A DNA stretch of 64,000 nt from Castor canadensis (taxonomy: Eukaryota > Chordata > Mammalia > Rodentia > Castoridae): positions 95,411,042 to 95,475,041 of the forward strand of contig NC_133392.1 of the NCBI RefSeq assembly GCF_047511655.1, read 5' to 3'. This document shows positions 22,414 through 34,649 of this stretch, piece after piece. The stretch's first letter is position 1, and every line of letters starts with the position of its first letter. A program made the translations under genes and the position numbers. The notes beneath the pieces are model-generated. The model searched no databases. It had not been told where the DNA came from and saw nothing but the letters and a program-made list of their open reading frames with translations.

Positions 22414-24440
22414 AAGGACAAAATAAACAATATCTGTAAAGAAAATATTCTCCATTTAGTCTTTGAAGAAACTCCTTAAATAAAAGTGACAGTGATGCAC
22501 ATCAGTTCTTAATTTTAAAATCCCAGATATTTAGTTTCAGTAGATATAAGATGGGTGACAAATTCTTCAAGGTGACCTTTACTATATTACAATATTCATG
22601 TGTCTGCCTAGGATATGATTTAGATGTTTGAGAGAGCTGGGATGCCTGGGCTCCTCATCCGTGTAGTCTCATGTTTTCTGATAAGTTAACTTGGGATTTT
22701 TAACATCATAGAAGAAGGATTCCAGCAGCAAGTGTTGTTGAATCCCAGCACTCAAACACTTTCAAGACAGCATTTATTTTATTTGCTATTGCTCCAATGC
22801 TCAAAGTCAGTCACCTGGTCAAGCTCAGAAGCAAAACTTGGAGTAATAAGCTCCACATTTTAATAGGAGAACCATCATAGTATATTTGTAATTGTTTATA
22901 TATTATGTATATACACATATATATAATTATATATATATAAATATTTTATAAAGCAGGAAAAAAAGTTGGTGGTTATTACTGCAATACAACACAATTGATG
23001 CTAAGACTATCAACATGAAAAATACATGCAAATGTTATGTTTTAACATATAAGTGTAGAAAATTTTGGTGATGATGGGTATATGTCTTAGTAGACCTTAG
23101 ATGGTAAGCATTTTCTACAATTCACTATTCCCTCCTATCTTCTGATTAGGCTGTCACTGTAGGCTGTCACTGTTGATCTGTAAAAGAAAAAAAAAGCCAG
23201 AATATTTTCAATAGCTCTACCCCACACCCTGAACCTGTTCTGTGTTGCTATGAAATAGGACAAAAGAGTTGGGTCACAGTAGATACCATGTTGTTCTCTT
23301 TTTCTTTTCTCATCACTGAATATATTCTTCTGAGAAAAATGACATGGTTATTTATCTTCATTTTCCTCCACAAAAAACAATTTAATGTACGATATCACTG
23401 AAAAATAACCAGATTACTGTTTGTGCTCATTGTACTATAGAATAACTTAATCATTCTATAAATTCTTATTTGTTCATTGACCTGGGAACCTGGAGATTGT
23501 TTTTGAAATGTTTGTACTTATAAATGTTGTCAAATTGTTTACTTAAAAACATTTATCTTCTAAGACAAGTTGGAAATATCCTTTCATATGTATTCAGAAT
23601 GAGATATAAAATCTGTTTATTTATTATATGAGGCAGCATGGGTACAATTGGACAGGTCTAGGAAGCAATCGAGTTAAAGTCTATTTTCAGTTTTACCATT
23701 TATTACCTCTGTGAGCTGGACAAACCAGTCTAAATTTATAGGTTCAGTTTTATTTCATGCAAAAAGTAAAATAAAAGTATTTAAAAATAGGTGAAAACTA
23801 ACTTTTCTGTATCATCAAAGTATGAAAAATATATTAAAGTTTTATGCTTCAAAACATCTGTTAATGTAAAGTGTTATCACTGTCAGAGCTATCTGGTGTT
23901 ATATGTAAAAACATTCATCTATTTCTTCCCTCACAATTGTTATTAAAATAATAGCAAATGATAAACAGCTTCAAATTAGATTAGAATGAAATTGAATATA
24001 CTTACTGATAAGCCAAGCATTTTTACAATGAATCAACATATAATTCATCATGTTTTAATAAAGAGTAAAGCTTATTGAATAACACAAAGACTACACTATT
24101 TTTAATGGAAACCATGAATTTGAGCATAAAAGGGATATTACAGGCAATCAAGTCTTATAAATCTGAGGTCAAGGTAAAGTACCCATTTATGAATTACTAA
24201 CTTTCAATACATTTAGTTCCAATAAATTTCATGCAAAGTGTTAAGATAGTGATGCTCCATAAATAAAAAATAAATTTACTAGTCATATTGCCGTATGTTT
24301 TATAATATTTTTGTGATACAATGAAAATATGTAGGTCTCAAAATTATACTTTTTGTTAAGATATCTTAAGAACCCAATTTTCACACTCATTATTCTTCAA
24401 GTAGTAATGAGAAAAATTGCTAACCATATTTGTAAGTCTA
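22414..24440. other. AT-rich non-coding stretch
   Basis: Contains an AT-rich partly palindromic repeat at about 22,893-22,950 (TATATATTATGTATATACAC type) and a 13-base tandem duplication TAGGCTGTCACTG at 23,148-23,174. No gene or named repeat was found. Confidence 0.55.
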
Positions 24441-24786
24441 CATATTAGTCAAATTTTGGTGACTGTGACAAATACCTGAGAAAACAAGTTAAGGAAGCAA
24501 AGATCTATTTTGGCCCAAGGATTCAAAGGTTTCATTCTATTCTCCATTGACTCAATTGTTTGTGAGCAGTGGTGAGGCAGAACATCATGGTAGAAGGGCT
24601 TGATGGAGCAAAGTAGCTTGCCTCCTGGCAAACGGGAAGCAGAGAGACACAGACAGGAAGTTCTCACCTCCTAATAGCCTGTTGATGAAATTAGTACCCT
24701 CATGATTCAATCACCTCTCAGTGGCAACAGGAGAGGGAAACACATGAGAATTTTGAGGGGACACTCTATATCCAAGTCAGAGCAGT
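24441..24786 (-). mobile_element. ERVL-MaLR LTR, reversed
   Basis: 'ATTAGTCAAATTTTGGTGAC', 'TGTGACAAATACCTGAGAAAA', 'GGTGAGGCAGAACATCATGG', 'GATGGAGCAAAGTAGCTTGC', 'GCAGAGAGACACAGACAGG', 'CCCTCATGATTCAATCACC', 'GGGGACACTCTATATCCAAG' follow the reversed LTR in order. Some central sequence is shortened. Same broad family as 19,991 and 45,617. Confidence 0.8.
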
Positions 24787-25555
24787 CTGTAACTAATAGC
24801 ATCCAGGTAATTAATGTCTTTCAAAGAAGTGAAATTTGGGATAAGATTTATATAGCTCTGTGAATGGGGAGACAGACACAAGAAGAAAACACTTTTCATA
24901 TATTATGCTCTGTGAGAAAATATTTCAATGGATCACTATTTATGTTGGGATCAGAAATTAATATTACTTTACCAGGGGAAAAAAGAAGAGTACTGTGAAT
25001 GGGGGAAATGGTTTGAATAAAAATACGGAGATATAGAACTCTTGGATTGTTTGAAAAAGTATAAAACTTTCTGCCTTCCTCCAAAGATTTTGTCTGTAGC
25101 CATCCCCACTTGAGCATTCCACAGCTCTCTGCCCCTGCTTAGTTTATAAGCTTCATCATTTCTAAACTACGATGTGGTTACTTCAGTCTTTTGCATGTAT
25201 GTTTGATGCCTCGTTACAGCCCCAAAGAAAATGTTCAGACTCCTCCTCTGTGTTTTCCACAAAGCAATGCTTAATTTGCCTTTTTCCCCTCCCCTCTGGT
25301 CATATAAAACAAGTTATAAAATTAGGCGAAACATGACCTGAGCTGCTAAATTTATTTCTGACCTCTTGCTTTTATCAGGGTCCTTTCCATCTTCTAGGGC
25401 CCAATTTTGCTGCCAGATCCTGACATCTTTTGTTCAGAATTCTGAATTTGGTCCTAAATACCTGACTTTGTCCACAGACTTCTGTCTTTCTTACCAATAA
25501 CAAATCTTGTTTCCAGAAACTTTATTCCTTGAGCAAAAAGGTCTGGATAGTATCT
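24787..25555. other. Non-coding stretch, nothing recognised
   Basis: No repeat named. Small ORFs (for example 24,896-25,117 minus) show no domains. Confidence 0.5.
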
Positions 25556-25616
25556 ATACTGCATTCGTTTTCTATTGTTATATGACAAAGTGGCTTAAAG
25601 CAATGCATTTCTTTCT

Positions 25617-25830
25617 CATTTTCTTTGTGCTACTGGGATTTGAACTCAAGGTCTCATGCTTGCTAGATGGGTGCTTTATCGCGTTATCTGTGCATTCTGC
25701 CCTTTTTGTTTGAGTTAGTTTTGGACAGCATCTCCTGCTTTTGCCCTGGTCCAACCTAAACCTTAATGTTCCTTAATGTTCTTACTTCTATTTATACATC
25801 CACTGTAGCTGAGATTATAGTAGTGAACCA
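25617..25830 (-). mobile_element. B1-dID-like composite SINE, diverged
   Basis: Reversed tRNA-derived half ('GTGCTACTGGGATTTGAAC', 'CTCATGCTTGCTAGATGGG') followed by a poorly kept reversed B1 half ('GTAGCTGAGATTATAGTAG' near 25,806). Central sequence is diverged. Confidence 0.6.
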
Positions 25831-25844
25831 TCATTACCATCTTA

Positions 25845-26035
25845 TTAGTTAAGATGACATCTCACTGACTATTTTTGCCCTGGCTGGGCACAAACCACAA
25901 TCCTTCTGATCTCTGCCTCTTATGTAGCTTGGATTGCAGTCATGTAACATCCAGTCAACACACTTTTTATATTGTAGTTTCTGTGACACCTGAATCTGGG
26001 CACAGCCTAGTTGGGTCCTCTGTATGGCTACAATT
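25845..26035 (-). mobile_element. B1-like half of a composite SINE, diverged
   Basis: 'TTTTTGCCCTGGCTGGGCAC', 'AACCACAATCCTTCTGATCTC', 'TGCCTCTTATGTAGCTTGG' correspond to the reversed B1 half. It directly abuts the previous SINE. The right limit is uncertain. Confidence 0.5.
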
Positions 26036-26389
26036 AAGGTACTGGTCAAAAGTATGCTCTAAACCAGACTTTGGGGAAGAGTCCACTTCAAAGTTCACTG
26101 TAATCATTGACAGCATTCATTGCCTCGCTGTGTAGGACTTGTGCTAGCCTTTTCTTCATATAGCCTGTGAGGGAGAAAGATTCCAGACACATAGTGTTAG
26201 CTAGATGGATTCTCCTGTAATGTGACATAATCAGGACACTGATGTTTCGTAATCTCTGTCACATGCTTTTAGTTAGAAGCAAGTCATATAACACATTGGA
26301 AGGGGATTATAGAAGAATGCCTGCATTGTGGGTGTATCTTAAAGTCACTCTGCCACACATATACAGTTGGTTTTCTATCTTTTAACAAT

Positions 26390-26392
<3 letters not shown>

Positions 26393-26420
<28 letters not shown>
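26393..26420. repeat. (AC)n microsatellite
   Basis: About 14 perfect AC units followed by related ATAC/ACAC text to about 26,450. Confidence 0.95.
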
Positions 26421-26425
<5 letters not shown>

Positions 26426-26429
26426 AGCA

Positions 26430-28295
26430 CATTTACATACACACAAAATATCCCAAAGTCTTAGTGTGATTTTAAGATTAATAATTTCAGATGTATACAA
26501 GGCTACAAATACATAACCACTACATTTAAAACTTATTTTTTGAACAATTATTCAGTTTTATGCAGATTCCAAGTTAGTTTCAATTTTAATATTAATTTTA
26601 AGGGTTATCTATGTTCTATTCACATATATGTGGTAAAGAAAATTATTAAGAAAGCCAAAGAGTTATTAAGAAAGACAAAGAGAGACAGAGAAATTAAGAT
26701 TAGTGACTGGAAACTCAAAAGATTGTGTAGTACAAACTCCTTTACTTTATAGAAAGGAAAAGTAAACCCAGATGGTTAAAGTAACACAGTTACCAATAAG
26801 GTAACAAGAGAAGCAAAATCTAGCTCCCTTTTCTGTGTTTATTTTCATTGTCCTCATAGTATTTCCCTAGTTTATGGTAAATAATTGTATGACAGCAAAG
26901 AATAGCATCTCAGTCAGATACTGGATCATGGTCAGTGCCAATATCTTCTGAATAAATTCATGTAAAGAAGGAAGGATTGAAGGCAGGATCACAAATAAAA
27001 GGAAATAATCAGGAAGGGAGGGAGTGAAGAAGGGAGGAAGGAAGGAAAGAAGGAATGAATCTTCAAAATAGACTAGGTATGTACTTAACAAGCATTTATT
27101 TTGCCAAAATTTTAGGAATATTTATGTTCAATAAATTAATTCTTCTAAAATATGAAAATATATAATTTAAAGATACACACACACATATATATATTACATA
27201 TATAATTATATATTATATATATAATTAAAGGGAAACAAAGCAATTTTATAATATACTATCCACAATCTGGAATCTAATAAAGTTGGAATAGTAAGAAAAT
27301 GGTTATCCAGAGACAATTCTTCCAACCAGAAAACAACAGTCAAAAAATAATTAATGAGTTATTTTTAAAGAATATTATCCTTAGAACTAAGTCAAAAAAG
27401 GGGGTGAACACTACAAAAAGAAAAAGAAAGGTAGAGATGCTTGTCTGCACAGATTTGCTGCTCATCCTCCCAGTTTTATCCACAGTACTTATGGAGGACC
27501 TTGATAGGGAATATTCCCAGGTAATTACAGAAGCAAAAACAATTCTACTTATAAAGGAGTCTGCTGTTAGCAAAGTTGACAAGAGTCTTAAGACACCATG
27601 AACTGAATGACAATTTTTGATTTCTGAATAAGAAAATATGAAGAAACATGATGTTTAGAATCTGTGAAATATAGTCATTCCTGCAAATGCTGCATAACAT
27701 GATGTAGAGATTTTATCTATTAAAAATAAGGTAGCAAAATTTAACTTGCACAATTTAACCAATGCCATACCATGTTTAAGGAGCAGAGGAAGGATTTAAA
27801 CCCCAATTTACCCACACTCTATTTGCCTTCAGAACACACAAGTTGGACTCAATGCATGTTATGTAACTTGAGTGTTACACAAAATTGTCTTTCTATGCCA
27901 CAGGAAAAATACTGAACAAAACCAGATGCAGAGAAAAATCTTTTGTGTGTAAGTTAAATAATCATTTGACTAATATGAATTTTTTGCCAACAGTACCATG
28001 ACACATTCCTAAGCATGCGCCAGCATATTTGAAGATTTATCTCATAAAGACTTCCTCTCTGTCCCCTATATAACTCATTTGAGTAAGTAGGCCATTGCCC
28101 TGCAGAGGTCTGGAAGCTCACATCTTCATTTTGTGACCACAGTTAATGAAATCGTAAACAATATTTAAGTCCTGGTATGATAAATTCAGATTATTTTGGA
28201 AATTAGATGTCACTTAACCCTTTAAACTTACTGCTTCCTCAATCTGCCTTTGCAATAAGTCTTTCACAGGAACACACTAACATAATAAAAGTAAA
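26430..28295. other. Non-coding stretch with simple repeats
   Basis: Contains a GGAA/GAAG-rich purine tract (26,962-27,058), an AT-rich tract (27,176-27,228), and a likely reversed MIR trace at 26,740-26,840 ('TAAAGTAACACAGTTACC'). The ORFs over 27,299-27,601 (both strands) show no domains. Confidence 0.5.
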
Positions 28296-28535
28296 AGATA
28301 AACTGGGCGTGGGAGCTCACGCCTGTAATCCTAGCTGCTTGATAGGCTAAGATTGGGAGAATCATGAGTTAAGGCCAGCCTGGGCAAATAGTTTGTCCAG
28401 AACTATTTCTCTGTTTACTCCAAAGTAAACAGAGAAAAATGGGTTGGAGGCATGGTTCAAGGGGTACAGTACCTGCTTTGAAAGTGCAAAGCCCTGAGTT
28501 CTGACTCCAGTCCCATCAAAAAAAAAAAAAAAAGA
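28296..28535 (+). mobile_element. B1-dID-like composite SINE, full length
   Basis: The B1 (7SL-derived) half opens with 'ACTGGGCGTGGGAGCTCACG' and 'CCTGTAATCCTAGCTGC', then 'AAGGCCAGCCTGGGCAAATAG'. The tRNA-derived half begins near 28,441 ('GGTTGGAGGCATGGTTCAAG', 'GGTACAGTACCTGCTTTG', 'AAAGCCCTGAGTTCTGACTC') and ends in a 15-base A-tail. Polymerase III A- and B-box-like text can be seen in both halves. Between the halves is an unusual perfect inverted repeat (see findings). This copy is the best lineage marker in the window. Confidence 0.9.
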
Positions 28536-28539
28536 AAGG

Positions 28540-31500
28540 ATATACCTCCTACTTAAGTCTGTTGAATCCCACATTCCAGAAATAATGATTAAATAGTAAT
28601 TATATCATTCCAATCCTTGCCTACAGTGACATCAACCAGCTACATCTGGTTGATCTTTTAGCCTTTTTGCATCTTCTTGATTGCTGATCTGTCCCTGTTG
28701 TCACAGTGCTATCAGTGATGTCACAAAAAGATATGTTACATTTATTCTTCTAAATACACTTGGGGGATTCCAAAACAATCCATTTTCTTTCTACTATAAG
28801 TGTGTTTCACATAAAGTTGTAGCCTCATATTAAATAGATTTTACATTACTCTATAGTAACAGTCTCTTGAAGGAACGATTTGGAACAAGCTAGTGTATTC
28901 AGGTTATAATTATTCTTCTAAGCCTTTGGGTTAAGTGGAGCCTATTCTGTCTCATTCCAGCCATAATAATAGTGCTTCATAGGTAAGAGTATCCACTTGC
29001 ATTCCTCAAAGCATTCAGTGCTTCTTGATAGGGAATGATGCTTCCTAAGTATGTGTCGTTCTATTTCTTACTGATAAACTTATAAGATTACTTATAAGTA
29101 ATCTTTCTTTTCTCAACACAGGCACACTATTCCACGATTTAGATGCTTCAACTTTCAGGCTACACATTTCATGTGCTCTAATAAGAGGTAATATATGCTT
29201 ATCTACACCCCATTGCAAACTCTGCATTTTGTCCGATATAGACATTCAAAAGCCAGTGAGGTAAGACTAATAATGAACCAAAATATCAATCGTTATTTTA
29301 GAACATAGTAATGAACAAGTTAATGGGATAATACTAATTCTTGGTCCTCTGATTACATGGTTTGTTTCTTGATTCCTGAGATAAAAACTGATTCCTTTGA
29401 TTATGAGTTATCTTTTCATGTTCAAATTGAATGTTGGTTGATTTGCTTCTTATGCTGCTGGCTCTCCAGTCAACACCCTTATGTACTTTTCCCAAGAAGA
29501 AAATCATTAAACTGAGGCACTGGTTGAGACAAGTAAACTGAAAGGGAAAAACAAAGTGGAAGTCAGAGCATCTGTCATTTTCTGTAGTGAAATATCTGAT
29601 CTAGCCCAGTTAATTAGTATGTTGGCCCCATTTTCTTCATAAGTAAACATGACGTCCAGCGTCCTTTCTAACTCACATTTTCAAGTTCTCTGAATATTAT
29701 TCACAATCCTATCTCTAGAACTGATTCTATTTGGTGATGGTCATTGCACTAAGTATTCAGTAATCTTTGCTAATAAATTGTCAATTAAATATGTATTACA
29801 GTTATCGGAACAACTCTGACTATTCTTGACGCTTTCCCCAGTTGGAACAAGATGACAAAAACAATTTCATTTGATAGATACATTTGTTAAATTCTATCCT
29901 ATCCACAACCAAAGTCTATTACTAACAGTATGTTTTTATCCAGAAAAATTGAAATAGTGTCTTAAGAGAAAACAAATACAATAATTGTCACTCAAGTCTT
30001 GCTAATTAGTGTGGTCTATAAAGGCTATATGGTATTCAGTAGTTTGCTTTCTTAAGTGAATATAAGTAGGTATATTTGGTGAATATGTATAGGTCCTATA
30101 TTTGTTTAAGATCAGAAAATATGCTTTAATAATGAATCACTAAGGGAAAATTCATGTATGCCATGTGGTTCAATTCAAAACTAATGCATACTTGAGTGTT
30201 TTCAGAACATTCAATTCTAAGTGTCTCTGAGTTTAACAATCAAAATGTTTTAAAGTTGCATCCTGCTGGAGTTTTAATAGTTGTGTACCAGAATCACTAG
30301 CCTCTACACAATAGCTATGTTTTAATGTACAATTAATGTTGATGTAGTAAAAACAACCTTATTTTCAAAGCAAGGACCTTAATCTGTAGTACTTTCAGGT
30401 TAAAGTTTAGCAAATGGCATGGGTCATAGTAAACTAGCTATAAGCTTTAAATTAGCTGCTGAATAATTTACTTCTACATTTCTTATTTAAATAACTGCCA
30501 AGATTTTTTTCATATAAACAAGAACCAGTTAGAAAGATGCTCATTAAACTTATTTCTTTTTTAATAAACAAAGGTGTAGCAAATTATTTCACTGAACACT
30601 ATTAGAAATTTTAAACAACTAATTACTTCTGGTGTGCAAATTTAGTGTAACCTAATTATGTAAATATCAGATCTATTCACTGGCTTATTAAACAATTCTC
30701 TTGATTTAAATCAGTCTTACAAGTCCTATGTTTATGATAAAAACTGTTTAAACACACAGGTAATAAAAGAATAAATATAAAATAAGTAATCCTTTTAAGC
30801 ACTAGGTAATAAAGAAACAAAATAATTATATCAACATTGAAACTGAATTTATACATTTTTTTCAATTCTTGAAAGGAGAAGTTAATTTATAACTAGATGA
30901 ATTCTAAATAAATATGTGAGATGTTTATGGAATTCATTATCTCTGAATGATTATATCAAGGTTCTTATATGTAGTAAAACAAAAGAAATATTCAAATGTC
31001 ATAAAGAAATCTTATTTACTTATGAAAATTTTTCCATTTACTTAGATGAGGAATATACTTTAATGTGTAAGTATTTAAAGTGATTATAAAATTTTATCTC
31101 ATCTACTAAAGATATCTTAACTAGCTAGATTCCATTGATCTACCAGAAAGCTTTGTCAACTAAAGCTTTTTTCCCTCAAATTGATTCTCCATTTTGTCTT
31201 CTCATCTTCTCAACAATGCACAGCAGGAATCACTGTCTACAGACAGAAAATAAGTCTAGCTGTAGGCATATGTATAAAACAAAGAGGCCCTGATTAAAGA
31301 AAAAAAAAGACTGCTGTTCCTATTTGATCTTAAAATTATTGATCTTGTCAATCAGTAGCAGACAGAGTCCCATTTAAATCTGTAATATCTACTAATATTA
31401 CAGTTGCATTTCTGACCATTTTTAAAGTCAAAGAAACCTACAAGATAATGGATGTAATGTTATATTTGCTTAGACCATCTATTGCAGATCATTTCACATT

Positions 31501-33870
31501 CTATTTCACAAACATAAAATCAGTCAAGACTTTATTGGAATGAGAAAATCAAGGGATCTATCTGGAGTTTAGCTCCATGGTGGGTTAAGAGAGTGGAAGT
31601 TTAACACCAGGTGCATCATATCTACTCTGTTTTCTTTAGGTTAAAAAATAGAAAGTTAGTTAGCAAAAAAAAAGTACTGCTGGATTGAGATGTAAATTGA
31701 ACTTAGTTGGTAGTAATACCCAATGTTTCTTAAATAAAGAAAGCAAAACTCAAAAGTCTCGACCTGGAGACACATATCCTTCATTGGAAGTATGTAAGTG
31801 AGAAAGATAAAGCAATAATGCTGATTATGATTGCTGCTTGCTTTCCCCCTACAGATCAAATGTGAACAGTTTCTGGTATGGTTGTAACAATGTGATAGCA
31901 GCTTGCCTTCACTTACATACATGCTCTGTTCTTCTCCAGAAGAGGTGATCCTCCATTTAACAGGCCAATTTATTTTACTTTGCCAGTCTTTACTTCATTC
32001 AGTGAAAGAACTTTGCTATTTCTTTTCTAATAGGACCAGTAATGCCTTGGAACTTACTTTTACTTAAAATACAAAGGAATATGCACTAATCTAGCAAAGG
32101 AACATATGTTCCCACCACAGAGCGAGAACTTTCATGAGGTTCTGAGAAGCTACCCCTCTGTCATTTCCACTGAAGCTGGAATCTACAATTCTGAACCTGC
32201 TTAACCTCAGGATATGCATGGAAATGACAAAAAACATCACATCAGATCTCTGTGACATTAAATCATCAAGGACCACAGTTCTGGTTTGAGGTGTGCCTAT
32301 TGCTGTCCTTGAATATCTTAACCCTTATATGAATTCCGTATACAACTCTGTTCTTTAATTTCAGTAAATGTAACATAGATCTGATAGGTGATCAAGAAAA
32401 TAGACTTAGAAGTCACTGATACTCATTAGAGCATGTTTTATTCTATACATTTAGTTTTTGACTTTTTGAAAAATTGCTGATGTCATCATTATAAACATGC
32501 ACTTTTTGTGAAGGATAGTTTAAAATTTTAAATTCAATATCCATCATTTGAAACACTATATTTAATTGTTTTCTCAAAGTAACACTTTGAAAATAACTTA
32601 TATTTCTGTCTTTTATTCTCATAAGAAGGCATTTATCTGTGAAGATAAAGTGACAAATCAGCTCCTTCAATGAGATAAGTATGCTCATCCATCAGTAGGT
32701 GAAAAATATTTGACACTAAAATAAATGTACTTTGTTACCTTCAACATTATTCTAGGTTGAAGGGAAAAATCAGAAAAAGTTAGCAAGTTTCATTTCATAG
32801 GATGGAGTACAAAAAATGATATGAATAATTTTGATTTATTAACTTTACCAAAATTTTCCAGGGAATTGTATGAAAAAGAAAGCAATAAACAAAATTAATG
32901 TTTGAGGTTAATTTTAAAATATATGATTGATATTAGTGTAGGTCTTATATATGTTATTTAATTAATATTTTCAAGTTTGTGTTCTTCTACAGAAAATATC
33001 ACCATTCTTATTTTATATATGAGGACTACTGTAAGCCTTAGGGAAACTTTGGATTAAACAAAGCAGTTACACACCTGCAATATGGAAAATCCCTTATCTC
33101 TCTGCTCTGATTCAACAGTTATTTCGACTAAAATAGAATGTCTTCCTACTTATAACATCTACTATGAGTAACAGCAATTAAGCTCTTTGATTTTAGTGTC
33201 TCTAAAATTTATGCTATTTAGAAGAAACACACAGTTTTATATAGTGCTCTAAAATTCATGAATATAGCTTAAAATGATATTGAAATAAAAGATTAGGGTA
33301 ACTCATAGTAAATCCCACATTCATAGAATATTTTCATATATGAGGTAAAAATATGTAACATAGGAAAGAGGGAAAAGCCGGGATAGAAACTGGATTATCC
33401 AGAAGAAGAATGAGCAATGAAGATAGACTTTGACAGCAAGAAAATCCTTGGAGAAAAGAACCACATAAGGTATGGAAAGCCAGAGTAAAGAAAAGAAAAA
33501 GGATATAAAAATAAAGGACTAGACTAGAAGTGAGGGACATTCTGAACTTAAAATGAAGCAGGAAACCAAAAATACAGCTTATCATTGAATGTATATTGGT
33601 ATAACTTTGCCACTTTGTGATGTCCATTAATTTAAAAAGGGAGAGGATATTTATTTAATAGTCTCCTGCCAGACAAGAAAATGAAAATTTTGGCAAAAGA
33701 ATTTTACCACAGACAATTAATATACATTTCTCTTTCTAGACTCTTGAGAAAAGTGGAATCCTGGAGGAAAGGCATAACATCAAGGGCAAAATTGAAAGAG
33801 CAACCCAAATCTGCAAAAATAGTATAAAGAAAGCAAAAGTACAGAGTGAGACAAGCCTTTGGAAAGCACT
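28540..33870. other. 5-kb AT-rich, repeat-poor non-coding stretch
   Basis: No gene, simple repeat of note, or confidently named transposon. Weak MIR-like traces near 29,600-29,650 and 33,000-33,080 are not firm. Many TAAT/ATTA cores occur between 30,300 and 31,100, as expected from base composition. Low repeat content over such a length is compatible with conserved regulatory DNA, but conservation cannot be judged from one sequence. Confidence 0.5.
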
Positions 33871-33879
33871 AAGGACAAT

Positions 33880-34170
33880 TTAAATATAATTTCAAAGAAA
33901 GACTGAGTAAGGGATAGGACTGCTTCTTAAGCCAGATGGTGTAATTTTAACAGATGACACTGGAAGGTCTAAACTCCTATTTTGCTTCTGTTTTCTCAAT
34001 CAGGAAAAAAAAATGATCTTCAAACTCGAAAGGGTAGGACAAACAAGGGAATCAAATCCTGATAAGTGAGGCGATAGTAAGAGAGCACTTAGCTACTTAA
34101 ATGAGTTCACGTTACCAGGTCCAGATTGATTACATCCCCAAGGTCTGAAGTAACTTGCCACTAGACTCTG
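33880..34170 (+). mobile_element. CR1/L3 LINE fossil (reverse-transcriptase region)
   Basis: 'CTTAAATGAGTTCACGTTAC', then 'CAGGTCCAGATTGATTACAT' and 'CCCCAAGGTCTGAAGTAAC' (34,094-34,153) read as a decayed form of the linker before the CR1-type reverse-transcriptase core: a Pro-Gly-Pro-Asp-like motif, then His-Pro and a Leu-Lys-like helix. Upstream text at 33,900-34,060 has the expected preceding helix. The clade was active before placental radiation, so strong decay is expected. Confidence 0.5.
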
Positions 34171-34179
34171 ACTCACCTC

Positions 34180-34640
34180 ATGAAATTGCCTGCTCTTGTC
34201 TATCGCTGCTGCCACTCTCCAGCCCAGACCCCATCATCTCTCTACTGGACTCTTTTAATACCCTCTCTCTTCATTAAGATCAACTTCCACACAGCCTCTA
34301 AAATGAACATTTCAAAAAAATTGCGTATTGATCATGTCTCCCTCCTACTAAAACTCACCCCATTTTGCTTGTTTCTACAGAATGTAAAACTTCAAATGGG
34401 CATCTGATTTCTGCACTGGCTAATGATTCCCATGGCATGTTTTACCCTCCATCACTCATATCAGATAGCCTGAGGCCTACCCAAGCTAGTCTGCTGTTCA
34501 ATTGGTCATGCCCACAAATGCCTTCCTTTGCTTGGAACATGCTACCCCTTCTACCTACAGTGTGTTTTCTAACTAACCTTACACTAGGATTCTTTAAGCT
34601 GTGGGTTGATAACTCTCCCGTGTCGTTTGCTCTAGGTCTC
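34180..34640 (+). mobile_element. L2 LINE fragment (3' end)
   Basis: 'GCTGCCACTCTCCAGCCCAG', 'AAATGAACATTTCAAAAAAA', 'GATCATGTCTCCCTCCTAC', 'TAAAACTCACCCCATTTTGC', 'AGCCTGAGGCCTACCCAAGC', 'AATGCCTTCCTTTGCTTGG' are L2 3' landmarks, some out of the usual order, so two adjoining fragments are possible. The ORFs here are by-products. It directly follows the CR1/L3 fossil. Confidence 0.5.
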
Positions 34641-34649
34641 AAAGTAGAA

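Larger units (their letters stand above)
25556..26360 (-). mobile_element. Old LTR-like repeat interrupted by two SINEs
   Basis: 'CATTCGTTTTCTATTGTTAT' with 'AAGTGGCTTAAAGCAATGC' (25,562-25,610) is the start of a known old mammalian repeat in reversed orientation. Its later part resumes after the SINEs: 'GCTAGATGGATTCTCCTG' near 26,199, 'TAGTTAGAAGCAAGTCATAT' near 26,270, 'GGAAGGGGATTATAGAAGAA' near 26,299. The family name is not certain. The outer copy must be older than the inserted SINEs. Confidence 0.5.

Noticed and set aside
26393..26450. Possible CRISPR-like or tandem array
   Set aside because: It is a simple AC microsatellite. No spaced repeats of CRISPR type occur anywhere in the window.
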